DNA of 13,218 bases from Lachnospiraceae bacterium UBA1267 (GCA_002308115.1 DBVJ01000123.1:1-13218), one strand, 5' to 3'; positions 1 to 8,137 are shown, numbered from the stretch's first letter. Notes: generated by a model not told the origin, from the letters alone. Numbers and translations: made by a program.

Positions 1-1562
1 AGACCATCGGCGTCCGCGAGAACGACCGCGTGACCATCGCGATGCCCAACTGCCCGCAGGCGATCTACCTGTTCTATGCAGTCAATGTGATCGGCGCCGT
101 CGCCAATATGATCCACCCGCTTTCCGCAGAGAAAGAGATCGAGTTTTACCTGAACGAGTCCGAATCTGTCACGGCGATCACACTGGACCAGTTCTACGGC
201 AAATTCGAGCGGATCCGTAAGAACACTAAAGTCGTCAACATTGTCATCGCAAGCATCAAAGACGCGCTCTCAAAGCCGGTCAAATACGGCTATATGCTGA
301 CGGAAGGCCTGAAGCAGGAGCGTATCCCGAAGGATGCGCCTGTCATCCACTGGAAGCAGTTCATCTCGCTTGCCAATGCCTGCTTCTATGACTACCGTGT
401 GAAGCGGAGCGCGGATGACATTGCAGTCATTCTGTATTCCGGCGGGACCACCGGCAAAACAAAGGGCATTCTCTTAAGCAACGGCAACTTTAACGCGCTC
501 GCCGAACAGATCGTGGCGACGAACCCCATGTTCCGGCCCGGCGACCGTATGCTGGCCGCAATGCCTTTGTTCCACGGTTTCGGCCTGGGCGTCTGCATTC
601 ACTCGATGCTGTATTCCGGCGGACGCTGCATTCTGATCCCGCGCTTCACGGCAAAATCTTACGCGAAGCAGATCATGAAGTATCAGTGCAATTTCATCGC
701 AGGCGTCCCGACACTCTTCGAAGCGCTGCTCCGGATCAAAGAAATGGACAAGGCCAATCTGTCCTGCCTGAAGGGCGTTTTCTCCGGCGGCGATTCGCTT
801 TCTGTCGAGCTTAAGAAGAAATTCGACAAGTTCCTGTATGATCACGAGTCTGTCATTCAGGTACGTGAAGGCTATGGAACAACCGAAACCGTCACCGCCT
901 GCTGCCTGACGCCTCCGAACAAGTTCAAGGAAGGTTCCATCGGACTGCCGTTCCCTGACACCTACATCAAGATTGTCAAACCGGACACCGATATCGAGCT
1001 TCCGTACGGTGAAGAAGGCGAGATCCTTCTGGCCGGTCCGACCGTCATGAAGGGATACATGAACCATCCGGACGAAACGGCTCATACCTTAAGAACGCAT
1101 GCGGACGGCCTGACCTGGGTCTATACCGGCGACCTCGGCATGATGGATGAGGAAGGTTTCGTGTACTTCCGCGGCCGCGCGAAGCGCATGATCATCTCTT
1201 CCGGTTATAATGTGTATCCGGCTCAGCTCGAAAACATCCTGGACGCGCATGAAAAGGTGCAGATGTCCTGCGTCATCGGTGTTCCGGATCCCTACCGCAT
1301 GCAGAAGGTCAAAGCCTTCGTCACCCTGAAAAAAGGTGTGGAGCCTACGGACGAGACAAGGCAGGAACTCCTTTCGTACTGCCGTCTCCACATAGCCAAA
1401 TACGCGATGCCTTACGACATCGAGTTCCGCGACGAGATGCCCAAAACGCTTGTCGGCAAGGTCAATTTCCGCCTTCTGGAAGAAGAGGAACTGAAGAAGA
1501 TGGAAGAAGCCAAAAAGGCCTTGGAAGAATCGGAGCAGAATGCCTCGACTGAAGGCAAATAA
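1..1562 (+). CDS. AMP-forming acyl-CoA synthetase (fatty-acid/carboxylate-CoA ligase), 5'-truncated
   Basis: This enzyme activates a carboxylic acid with ATP to an acyl-adenylate and transfers it to coenzyme A. The frame is open from base 3 (TIGVRENDR), so the true start lies upstream; the GTG at 30 is internal. ANL-superfamily motifs appear in order. The phosphate-binding loop is YSGGTTGKTKG near 445-477, with Thr where most members have Pro. YGTTET is near 874-891, YTGDL followed by the hinge region FRGRAKRMIISSGYNVYP is near 1122-1220, and the C-terminal GKV motif carrying the catalytic lysine of the adenylation step is near 1456-1464. The last ~20 residues form a Glu/Lys/Ala-rich tail. 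It ends 51 bp before glgA. The family assignment is firm. The substrate is not readable: medium- or long-chain fatty acid is most likely, but an aryl or other acid is possible. Confidence 0.88.
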   Translation, partial: TIGVRENDRVTIAMPNCPQAIYLFYAVNVIGAVANMIHPLSAEKEIEFYLNESESVTAITLDQFYGKFERIRKNTKVVNIVIASIKDALSKPVKYGYMLTEGLKQERIPKDAPVIHWKQFISLANACFYDYRVKRSADDIAVILYSGGTTGKTKGILLSNGNFNALAEQIVATNPMFRPGDRMLAAMPLFHGFGLGVCIHSMLYSGGRCILIPRFTAKSYAKQIMKYQCNFIAGVPTLFEALLRIKEMDKANLSCLKGVFSGGDSLSVELKKKFDKFLYDHESVIQVREGYGTTETVTACCLTPPNKFKEGSIGLPFPDTYIKIVKPDTDIELPYGEEGEILLAGPTVMKGYMNHPDETAHTLRTHADGLTWVYTGDLGMMDEEGFVYFRGRAKRMIISSGYNVYPAQLENILDAHEKVQMSCVIGVPDPYRMQKVKAFVTLKKGVEPTDETRQELLSYCRLHIAKYAMPYDIEFRDEMPKTLVGKVNFRLLEEEELKKMEEAKKALEESEQNASTEGK

Positions 1563-1613
1563 CCCTCTGACACACACGTTTAAACGCAAAAAAAATACAC
1601 AAAAAGGAGTGCC

Positions 1614-3209
1614 ATGGAGCCCACAAAAGTACTGTTTGTCACATCTGAATGCGTGCCTTTCATCAAGACGGGAGGCCTGGCGGACGTCGCCGGCGCGCTT
1701 CCGAAGTATTTTGACAAGACACGGTATGACGTACGTGTCATCATGCCGAAGTACACCTGCATTCCGGACAAATACCGGAACCAGATGAAGTTCCTGTATT
1801 CCTTCACCACCGGTTTCCATTTCAAAGACCAGTATGTCGGCGTCTTCCAGCTGGAAATGAACGGCGTCACGTATTATTTCCTGGATTCAGAGTACTATTT
1901 CTCCGGAAGCTGGCCCTATGACACCATTCTGAATGACCTGGAGAAATTCTGCTTCTTCTGCCATGCCGTGCTTTCGACGATCCGGACGCTTGGCTTCAAG
2001 CCCGACATTCTCCATTGCCATGACTGGCAGGCGGGTATGGTGCCGGTGTATCTCAACTCGTATTTCCAGGGGGATCTGTTCTACCATGGCATCAAAACCG
2101 TGATGACGATCCACAACCTGCGCTTCAAAGGCGAATACGACGTGCCGACGGTCATGGACCGCACCGGCCTTTCGTCTTATTATTTCTCCTCCGATAAGCT
2201 GGAGTTGAACCGGAACGGAAGCCTCTTGAAGGGCGGCCTGGTCTATTCGGACTACATTACGACCGTTTCTCCGAGCTATAAAGAGGAGATCAAGACCGGC
2301 TTCTACGGAGAAGGTCTGGACGGGCTTATGCGTGCGCGTTCTAACAGCCTCTACGGCATCCTGAACGGCATCGACTATGAGACCTACGATCCCGAAAAGG
2401 ATCCGTCGATTCCGTTCAACTTCAAACCCTCCAATCTCGTGAAGGGCAAAGAAGAGAACAAGCTTGCGCTTCAGCGTGAACTGGGGCTTCCCGAGGACAA
2501 AAACGCCTTCGTGATCGGTCTGGTCTCGCGGCTCACCGATCAGAAGGGCATCGACCTCATCACCTGCGTTTTTGAAGAAATCCTGAAAATGCATGTGCAG
2601 TTCATCGTCCTGGGCACCGGCGAATCCCGCTACGAGTATTTCTTCCGCGGCGCGCAGGCCATGCATCCGGACCAGGTTCGTGCAGAGATCTATTATTCCG
2701 AAGCACTCTCCAGAAGGATCTACGCCGGTACGGACGCATTCCTCATGCCGTCCATGTTCGAGCCCTGCGGGCTTTCACAGCTTCTGGCGCTGCGCTACGG
2801 TTCCGCGCCCATCGTCCGAGAGACCGGCGGACTCAAGGATACCGTCCATCCGTATAATGAGTACGAAGGCACGGGCAACGGTTTCTCCTTTACGAATTAC
2901 AATGCCCATGACATGCTGAACGTCATCCGCTATGCGGAACAGACTTTCCGGCGGCATAAAAAAGAATGGCATGCGATCCTCCGCCGCGGCATGGAAGAAG
3001 ATTTCTCCTGGAATCGTTCTGCGCGTGAATACGAGAAGCTGTACGATGCGCTGATCGCGGACCGGGAAGAAGAGAAGAAACGGCTTCAGAGCGCCATGGC
3101 CAGGGACATTTCCTATGAAGCGCCCAGGAAGGCTGAAGAGAAACCGGTGGAAGAGAAAAACGCCGTGAAGAAGACCGGCGGAAGAAAGAAGAAGGATAGC
3201 GGCAAATGA
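1614..3209 (+). CDS. glgA: glycogen synthase (ADP-glucose type, GT5)
   Basis: GlgA transfers glucose from ADP-glucose to the growing alpha-1,4-glucan chain in the cytoplasm. The N-terminal GT5 domain has the signature KTGGLADVAG with the substrate lysine at residue 18, followed by HCHDWQAG and MTIHNLRF. The C-terminal GT1-like Rossmann domain has VSRLTDQKG and the nucleotide-sugar site FEPCGLSQ with its conserved Glu, then RETGGLKDTV. The start is fixed by AAGGAG at 1604-1609, four bases before the ATG, and by the family N-terminus KVLFVTSECVPFIK. At 531 aa it is about 50 aa longer than typical bacterial GlgA; the surplus is a Lys/Glu/Ala-rich tail from about residue 485, probably disordered. 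No glgC, glgB or glgP lies in the window. The next gene overlaps its stop by four bases, so the two are probably co-translated. Confidence 0.95.
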   Translation: MEPTKVLFVTSECVPFIKTGGLADVAGALPKYFDKTRYDVRVIMPKYTCIPDKYRNQMKFLYSFTTGFHFKDQYVGVFQLEMNGVTYYFLDSEYYFSGSWPYDTILNDLEKFCFFCHAVLSTIRTLGFKPDILHCHDWQAGMVPVYLNSYFQGDLFYHGIKTVMTIHNLRFKGEYDVPTVMDRTGLSSYYFSSDKLELNRNGSLLKGGLVYSDYITTVSPSYKEEIKTGFYGEGLDGLMRARSNSLYGILNGIDYETYDPEKDPSIPFNFKPSNLVKGKEENKLALQRELGLPEDKNAFVIGLVSRLTDQKGIDLITCVFEEILKMHVQFIVLGTGESRYEYFFRGAQAMHPDQVRAEIYYSEALSRRIYAGTDAFLMPSMFEPCGLSQLLALRYGSAPIVRETGGLKDTVHPYNEYEGTGNGFSFTNYNAHDMLNVIRYAEQTFRRHKKEWHAILRRGMEEDFSWNRSAREYEKLYDALIADREEEKKRLQSAMARDISYEAPRKAEEKPVEEKNAVKKTGGRKKKDSGK

Positions 3210-3439
3210 AAAAAGATTCCCGAAAAGTCCTCCGTGTGACAGCAATCATTTTACTGGTCCTGATCGTTCTGGTCTTTGGACTGATGATCTATGCGCTCAT
3301 CCGGGCGGATTACGGACTGTTCGGCACGGCAGGCGGCGTTCTCGTCGCGCTTCTGATCTCGGGCTTTGTCATCCGTTATCTTCGTGTGAAGCGCGAAGAG
3401 GCGCTTAAGGACGCGGAGAACCCCGAAAAGGCAGAATAA
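3206..3439 (+). CDS. small two-span membrane protein, unknown function
   Basis: This is a 77-aa protein I do not recognise. It begins in an ATGA overlap with the glgA stop, and GAAGGA sits about nine bases upstream inside glgA, which supports translational coupling. The sequence shows a short basic N-terminus (KKDSRKVLR), a hydrophobic span at about residues 11-32 (rich in Ile, Leu and Val), a short loop with RADYGLFG, a second span at about 40-58, and a charged cytosolic tail (RVKREEALKDAENPEKAE). The positive residues at both ends suggest both termini are cytosolic, with a short outside loop. It has no enzymatic motif. Length, hydrophobicity pattern and a proper ribosome-binding site argue that it is real. 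A link to glycogen metabolism is only positional. Confidence 0.7.
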   Translation: MKKDSRKVLRVTAIILLVLIVLVFGLMIYALIRADYGLFGTAGGVLVALLISGFVIRYLRVKREEALKDAENPEKAE

Positions 3440-3451
3440 TCATTTGCTTTC

Positions 3452-3487
3452 TTGTATCGCATTTGAATTTATGTTAGTATTTGTAAG
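3452..3487 (+). promoter_or_regulatory. predicted extended -10 promoter abutting rsmD
   Basis: A -35-like TTGTAT (3452-3457) is followed after exactly 17 bp by TAGTAT (3475-3480), preceded by TG one base upstream (3472-3473), giving an extended -10 TGTTAGTAT. The stretch is clearly more AT-rich than the flanking genes. Transcription would start about seven bases beyond the -10, at 3486-3488, which is the rsmD start codon itself. No terminator is visible between the 77-aa gene and this site, so readthrough from glgA is also possible. Confidence 0.6.
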
Positions 3488-4045
3488 ATGAGAGTCATTG
3501 CGGGAACCAGACGAAGTCTTCCTCTTCGGACTGTCAAGGATGACAGGATCCGTCCGACGACGGACCGCGTCAAAGAAACACTCTTCAATATGCTGTCGCC
3601 TTATGTGCCGAGCTGCCGTTTTCTCGACCTGTTCGCAGGAAGCGGGGCAATCGGCATCGAAGCGCTTTCAAGAGGCGCAGAAGAAGCGGTGTTTGTGGAT
3701 GCCTCGCGAGATTCGGTTTCCGTGATCCGTGAGAATCTTCGGTTCACGAAACTTTCCGAAAGCGCTCGTGTCCTGGAAGAGGATGTCACAAGAGCGATCA
3801 GAAGGCTTGAGAGCGAGAACCGGTCCTTCGGGATCATTTTCATGGATCCGCCTTACGGAGAAGGCCTTCAGCTTCGAACTTTGGAAGCATTGAAGGGATC
3901 GCCGCTTCTTGACAGCGATACGCTGATCGTCGCCGAAGCGCTCCGGGATACGGATTTCAGCCCTTCAGAAGAAATGGGCTATCTCATCATCAAAGAGAAG
4001 TATTACGGCTCCAACAAACATGTATGGCTTAAACGGGCCGAATGA
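3488..4045 (+). CDS. rsmD: 16S rRNA (guanine-966-N2)-methyltransferase
   Basis: RsmD methylates N2 of G966 in 16S rRNA, near the P site of the small subunit, using SAM. The 185-aa length matches the family. It opens with the characteristic MRVIAG, followed by the substrate-binding segment [16 protein letters not shown]. The SAM-binding loop [16 protein letters not shown] is at about residues 45-60, and the catalytic motif [10 protein letters not shown] at about 118-125. The start is fixed by the conserved first residues. Unusually there is no Shine-Dalgarno sequence in front of it (only TTTGTAAG), and the predicted promoter ends right at the ATG. It precedes coaD, the standard rsmD-coaD pair of Gram-positive genomes, with seven bases between stop and start. 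Confidence 0.95.
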   Translation: MRVIAGTRRSLPLRTVKDDRIRPTTDRVKETLFNMLSPYVPSCRFLDLFAGSGAIGIEALSRGAEEAVFVDASRDSVSVIRENLRFTKLSESARVLEEDVTRAIRRLESENRSFGIIFMDPPYGEGLQLRTLEALKGSPLLDSDTLIVAEALRDTDFSPSEEMGYLIIKEKYYGSNKHVWLKRAE

Positions 4046-4052
4046 GGGAAAC

Positions 4053-4532
4053 ATGACCACAGCCATCTATCCGGGATCCTTTGATCCGGTCACAAACGGG
4101 CATCTGGACATCATCCGCCGCGCCGCGAAGATCGCGGACGTGCTGATCGTCGCAGTTCTGAACAATCCCTCGAAAACGTCGATGTTCACGGTCGAAGAGC
4201 GTGTGGAGATGCTCCGCGAGACCACCAAAGACATTGAAAACGTCCGGGTGGATTCCTTCTCGGGACTGACTGTGGATTATGCCCGGAAAGAGCATGCGGT
4301 GTGCATGGTCCGCGGACTCAGAGCCGTCACGGATTTCGACTATGAGCTTCAGCTTTCACAGACCAACAAAGTGCTTGCGCCTGAAGTCGATACCGTGTTC
4401 CTTGCGACAGACCTGAAATATGCCTATCTGTCCAGCTCTGTCGTCAAAGAAGCAGCCGGTTTCGGCGGTGACATCTCGGGATTCGTCCCTTCTTATGTAC
4501 AGAAAAAAGTTCTAGATAAACTTGCAAAGTGA
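4053..4532 (+). CDS. coaD: phosphopantetheine adenylyltransferase
   Basis: CoaD transfers AMP from ATP to 4'-phosphopantetheine, giving dephospho-CoA, the penultimate step of coenzyme A synthesis. The N-terminus [13 protein letters not shown] carries the nucleotidyltransferase TxGH motif at residues 14-17. [14 protein letters not shown] and the C-terminal YLSSSVVKE are also typical. I choose the ATG at 4053, preceded by GAGGG at 4044-4048, instead of the in-frame ATG at 4020, which lies inside rsmD, has no ribosome-binding site and adds eleven residues the family lacks. The result, 159 aa, is the normal size. Its stop overlaps the Shine-Dalgarno of the next gene, so the two are one transcription unit. 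Confidence 0.96.
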   Translation: MTTAIYPGSFDPVTNGHLDIIRRAAKIADVLIVAVLNNPSKTSMFTVEERVEMLRETTKDIENVRVDSFSGLTVDYARKEHAVCMVRGLRAVTDFDYELQLSQTNKVLAPEVDTVFLATDLKYAYLSSSVVKEAAGFGGDISGFVPSYVQKKVLDKLAK

Positions 4533-4542
4533 GGAAAGAAAA

Positions 4543-5160
4543 ATGGCCAATCGGATCGAACAGGTAATCGGAGACATTGAAGAGTATATCGACGGCTGCA
4601 AGATGGCGGCGTTTTCGAACACCAAGATCATAGTCGACCGTCCGCAGATCGAGGAGTATCTCGATGAACTGAGGCAGTACACGCCCGAGGAAGTCAAAAA
4701 ATACCAGCGCATGCTGAACAACCGCGACAAGATCATCTCGGACGCAAAGCAGAAGGCGCAGGATATTGAAGAGCGCGCGCAGAATTATGCAGACAAGCTC
4801 GTCAGCGAGAACAACATCACGAAAATGGCCTACGACAAGGCCACGGAGATCCTGAATGACGCGAACGCACAGGCCAAGCAGATCGTCGAGCAGGCAAACA
4901 ACGACGCGACGACGATCCGCACGGGCGCATTTTCCTACACGAACGAAATGCTCCGGAACGTGCTTTCCATCATTTCCGGATCGGTGGACGACGCGCAGGA
5001 GAAGTACCGTGCGCTGATCTCGTCGCTTTCGGAGCATCAGGCCATCGTGTCCAACAACCTCCGCGAGCTCAATGGCCAGTCGCCCGTGCCGGCCGATTCT
5101 TTCAACCCTGAAAAAGAAGAACCCGAACCCTTCTTCGAACCCACCTTCGAGGACGAATAA
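4543..5160 (+). CDS. coiled-coil protein of unknown function (ATP-synthase-B/DivIVA-like helices)
   Basis: This 205-aa soluble protein has no catalytic motif I can find. The ATG at 4543 follows GAGGAAAG at 4531-4538; an in-frame ATG at 4522 lies within coaD and is less likely. Residues 1-44 begin with the acidic MANRIEQVIGDIEEYIDG. A long Ala/Gln/Glu/Lys-rich helical stretch from about 45 to 165 has heptad character (AKQKAQDIEERAQNYADKL and similar), as in ATP synthase b subunits and DivIVA-like proteins. The last ~30 residues are acidic and Pro-rich (EKEEPEPFFEPTFEDE). There is no membrane span. From memory, Lachnospiraceae carry a similar protein next to coaD, sometimes labelled ATPase or V-type ATPase subunit H; that label has no support here. 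A scaffold or envelope-associated role is a guess. Confidence 0.8.
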   Translation: MANRIEQVIGDIEEYIDGCKMAAFSNTKIIVDRPQIEEYLDELRQYTPEEVKKYQRMLNNRDKIISDAKQKAQDIEERAQNYADKLVSENNITKMAYDKATEILNDANAQAKQIVEQANNDATTIRTGAFSYTNEMLRNVLSIISGSVDDAQEKYRALISSLSEHQAIVSNNLRELNGQSPVPADSFNPEKEEPEPFFEPTFEDE

Positions 5161-5188
5161 GCCCACGGGATCCATTTTGTTCATATCC

Positions 5189-5230
5189 GATTCTCCCGCA
5201 GCCTTGTTTTGATCTGCGGGAGAATCTGTT
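5189..5230 (+). terminator. perfect 13-bp hairpin, probable intrinsic terminator of rsmD-coaD unit
   Basis: GATTCTCCCGCAG (5189-5201) and CTGCGGGAGAATC (5214-5226) are exact inverted repeats around a 12-nt loop. The stem is stable and is followed by TGTTT, a short and imperfect U-tract. It sits 28 bp after the coiled-coil gene and 43 bp before the pepD start. A terminator for the upstream unit is the simplest reading; the weak U-tract leaves partial readthrough into pepD possible. Confidence 0.62.
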
Positions 5231-5272
5231 TAGCGAAGCCTGCATGAAAGGCATGAAGAGGAGAGTGTTTAC

Positions 5273-6724
5273 ATGAGCGTTACCGAAGGACTGAGACCCG
5301 CAGCATTTTTCGAATACTTTGAGGCCATCGCGAAGATCCCGCACGGATCCGGAAATACCGACGCGATCTCTGAATATGTATACAATGAAGCCGTCCGTCT
5401 CGGCTATGAAGCCCGCCGCGACGCGCACAACAACGTCGTGGTCCATGCGCCTTGTTCCCCGGGTTATGAGAACGCGCCGACGGTCATGCTTCAGGGACAT
5501 ATGGATATGGTCTGCGAAAAAGGTCCCGGAAGCACACATGATTTCACAAAAGACCCGCTCAGACTCTCTCTGGACGGAAAGTATCTTCATGCGGACAATA
5601 CGACGCTTGGCGGCGATGACGGTGCGGCAGTCTGTCTGATGCTGATGATCCTTCAGGACAAAAGTCTTCCGCACCCTGCGCTGGAATGCGTGTTCACCAC
5701 CGATGAAGAGACCGGCATGTTCGGTGCGGACGGACTGGATTGTTCGGATCTTCACGCAAAGTACCTGATCAACCTGGATAATGAAATCGAAGACTCTTTC
5801 GTCGTTGCCTGCGCCGGCGGCGCCCGTTTTGAGGCGGACGTGCCTGTCACACGGAAAAAAGTGACCAAGCCTGCCTACAAACTGAGCGTCATGACCGAAA
5901 AAGGCGGTCATTCCGGCATGTTCATTCACAAAAACCGTCCGAATGCCAACCTGGTACTGGCCAGGTGGCTTGGATATCTGAACAACGAAGGCGTTCCGTT
6001 TGATCTGATCTCCATCGACGGCGGCATGATGGACAATGCGATCCCCATGGCGTCATCCGCGGTGATCATGACCGAACTGGAGATCGATTTTCTTTTGTTC
6101 CAGGAGATTTTCGATGAAGCCTTCAAAGATTGCGACGATCATCCGCATCTTTCGGCAGAAGCACTGGGTGTACAGACCATGGATGCCGTATCCGCGGACG
6201 ACAAGTTCAATCTTCTCAATGCGTTCTGCACCTTGCCGAACGGCGCGCAGGCCTATATGGAGGACATGCCTGAACTGGTCCGCACTTCCCTCAATTTCGG
6301 TATTCTGAAGACGCTTCCGGACAAAGTGCTTTGCCGCTCATCCGTCCGTTCTTCGGATGCGGGGGAGAAGGATGCGCTCCTTGGAAAACTGAAAGCGCTT
6401 TACGAAGCCATTCCCGGAACCGTCACCTCGGTTTCCGGCAATTATCCCGGCTGGGCTTATGTGAAAGATTCCAGGCTTCGCACGCTTATGATGGACACCT
6501 ACAACCGTTACTACGCGCCCGAGTCCGGCAGAACCGCCAAGGCGGAAGCGATCCATGCGGGTCTGGAATGCGGCATTCTGCTGTCCAAGATGCCCGGTCT
6601 GGATATCGTTTCGATCGGTCCGGACATGATGGACATTCATACGCCAAAGGAACGTCTGGACGTGGAAAGCACGGACCGTTTCTGCCGCTTTGTCCTTCAG
6701 GTCCTCCGGGAAATGAAAAACTGA
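5273..6724 (+). CDS. pepD: aminoacyl-histidine dipeptidase (Xaa-His dipeptidase, M20C)
   Basis: PepD is a cytosolic dinuclear-zinc dipeptidase that cleaves carnosine-type and many other unblocked dipeptides, recycling amino acids. The catalytic-domain motifs are in order: GHMDMVCEK with His76 and Asp78, DNTTLGGDDGAA with the bridging Asp115, FTTDEETGM with Glu145/Glu146, and NLDNE with Asp169. The lid/dimerisation domain begins near GGHSGMFIHKNR, and the protein returns to the catalytic domain with AIHAGLECG and the last metal ligand in DIHTPKERLD (His456). The 483-aa length is normal for the family. The start follows AGAGGAGAG at 5257-5265. The gene comes after the hairpin at 5189-5226, so it probably has its own promoter, though I find no convincing -35/-10 pair. 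The following methyltransferase starts 21 bp after its stop. Confidence 0.95.
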   Translation: MSVTEGLRPAAFFEYFEAIAKIPHGSGNTDAISEYVYNEAVRLGYEARRDAHNNVVVHAPCSPGYENAPTVMLQGHMDMVCEKGPGSTHDFTKDPLRLSLDGKYLHADNTTLGGDDGAAVCLMLMILQDKSLPHPALECVFTTDEETGMFGADGLDCSDLHAKYLINLDNEIEDSFVVACAGGARFEADVPVTRKKVTKPAYKLSVMTEKGGHSGMFIHKNRPNANLVLARWLGYLNNEGVPFDLISIDGGMMDNAIPMASSAVIMTELEIDFLLFQEIFDEAFKDCDDHPHLSAEALGVQTMDAVSADDKFNLLNAFCTLPNGAQAYMEDMPELVRTSLNFGILKTLPDKVLCRSSVRSSDAGEKDALLGKLKALYEAIPGTVTSVSGNYPGWAYVKDSRLRTLMMDTYNRYYAPESGRTAKAEAIHAGLECGILLSKMPGLDIVSIGPDMMDIHTPKERLDVESTDRFCRFVLQVLREMKN

Positions 6725-6745
6725 CTTCGAGGTGTGCGTGATCCG

Positions 6746-8137
6746 ATGAGAAACTATCCTGAGACTTTTCTCGCAGAAATGAAAGACCTGCTCGGAAATG
6801 ATTTTCCGGACTTTCTTTCCGCTGAAGAAGAGAAGCCGCTTTCCGGGCTCAGAGTCAATACGGACCGGATCACGACGGAAGACTTTTTAAAGATTTCTCC
6901 CTTTGAGCTGGAACCTGTTTCCTGGTGTCCTTCCGGTTTCATTCTCCGGGACGAAGCCCGCGCGTCAAAGCACCCTTATTATGCAGCCGGGCTTTATTAC
7001 CTGCAGGAGCCTTCAGCCATGATGCCCGCATCGCTTCTCCCCGTGGAAGCCGGAGATCTGGTCCTGGATGTCTGTGCTGCGCCCGGCGGGAAATCCACGG
7101 CGCTTAGCGCGAAGCATCCCCGGATCCTCGTGTCCAACGACATCAGCGTCAGCCGTTCCAGAGCGCTCCTCAGAAATCTGGAGCTTTTCGGGGCGGAGAA
7201 CGCGCTGATCCTGTCGGAAAGCCCGGTACGTCTTTCAGAGCGATTTCCGGAAACATTTGACAAGATCCTGATCGATGCGCCTTGCTCCGGAGAAGGAATG
7301 TTCCGTAAGGACTCCCGGGCTGTTTCAGGCTGGTTGGAACACGGTCACGCTTTCTTTACGGACCTTCAGCGGGCCATCACGAAAAGCTGCCTCGAGATGC
7401 TGAAACCCGGGGGAATGATTCTGTATTCCACTTGTACGTTTTCCCAGAAAGAAGATGAGGAAATCATATCGTACATGAAGGGGCTTGACCCATCGCTTGA
7501 AGTGCTTCCCGTTCCGCGTTACGAGGGTTTTTCCGAGGGCATCGATGGTCCCGCACAGGATAATCTTACAGACGAGGACCGGCAGAATCTCGTCCGGATC
7601 TTCCCGCACAAGGCCAAAGGAGAGGGACATTTTGCCGCGCTTATCAGAAAAGGTCCCGTGATCAATGCCGAAGCATCGGAAGAACGCCTCATATTGGCGG
7701 AAATGCCGGGCTTTTCCGCGCTTCCGGATGAAGCACGGGATTTTCTCCTTCATGTACGGAAAAGCTTCCGGAAGGGCGTTTTTACGCGTCGAGACGAGCG
7801 TCTGATGCTGGAGCCCGGTGACGCGCTTTCGGTCCAGGGACTTCGTGTGCTACGGAACGGGCTCTATCTCGGAGACTGTCTGAAAAACCGTTTTGAACCG
7901 TCTCAGACGCTGGCCATGACATTGTCCCGGGAGACTTTCGGCAATGTATTGGACTTTGATCCGGGATCCGAAGAAGTAAAAAGAGTGCTTCGCGGGGAAT
8001 CCCCGTCGATTTCGGGCGATCTTGCGCCGGACGGATGGTCTCTCATGACCGTTTCTGGATTCCCGCTCGGCTTCGTCAAGAAGTCCGGCGGACGTTTGAA
8101 GAACCAGCTGCCCCCGTCATGGCGGATGGCGCTTTAA
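6746..8137 (+). CDS. rsmF: RsmF/NOL1-NOP2-Sun family rRNA (cytosine-C5)-methyltransferase
   Basis: This is a SAM-dependent RNA m5C methyltransferase. The SAM loop LDVCAAPGGKSTAL lies at about residues 106-119, motif IV IDAPCSGEGMFRKD at about 175-188 and motif VI YSTCTF at about 226-231. The two cysteines in PCSG and STCT are the resolving and catalytic cysteines of the family. The C-terminal ~170 residues form the RsmF-type extension, probably with a PUA-like RNA-binding domain, giving 463 aa, typical for Gram-positive members. I choose ATG 6746 because GAGGTG (6729-6734) is upstream and the protein then begins RNYPETFLAEMKDLL; a GTG at 6734 would add four residues but overlaps the ribosome-binding site. 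Gram-positive homologues can modify several 16S positions (including C1407), so the exact target is not certain. It lies 21 bp downstream of pepD. Confidence 0.9.
   Translation: MRNYPETFLAEMKDLLGNDFPDFLSAEEEKPLSGLRVNTDRITTEDFLKISPFELEPVSWCPSGFILRDEARASKHPYYAAGLYYLQEPSAMMPASLLPVEAGDLVLDVCAAPGGKSTALSAKHPRILVSNDISVSRSRALLRNLELFGAENALILSESPVRLSERFPETFDKILIDAPCSGEGMFRKDSRAVSGWLEHGHAFFTDLQRAITKSCLEMLKPGGMILYSTCTFSQKEDEEIISYMKGLDPSLEVLPVPRYEGFSEGIDGPAQDNLTDEDRQNLVRIFPHKAKGEGHFAALIRKGPVINAEASEERLILAEMPGFSALPDEARDFLLHVRKSFRKGVFTRRDERLMLEPGDALSVQGLRVLRNGLYLGDCLKNRFEPSQTLAMTLSRETFGNVLDFDPGSEEVKRVLRGESPSISGDLAPDGWSLMTVSGFPLGFVKKSGGRLKNQLPPSWRMAL

Noticed and set aside
474..1085. Long open frame of 203 codons on the minus strand inside the acyl-CoA ligase gene
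   Set aside because: It lies wholly antisense to a gene with clear motifs; the translation has no recognisable domain and looks like the mirror of codon bias.
1577..1586. Palindrome CGTTTAAACG before an A-rich run upstream of glgA
   Set aside because: It is five-base arms with no loop and the following run is A, not T; it cannot act as an intrinsic terminator for the + strand and no promoter elements accompany it.
4444..5929. Two long minus-strand open frames (246 and 275 codons) across the coaD 3' end, the coiled-coil gene and pepD
   Set aside because: Both are antisense to well-supported genes, and the protein sequences show no family features.
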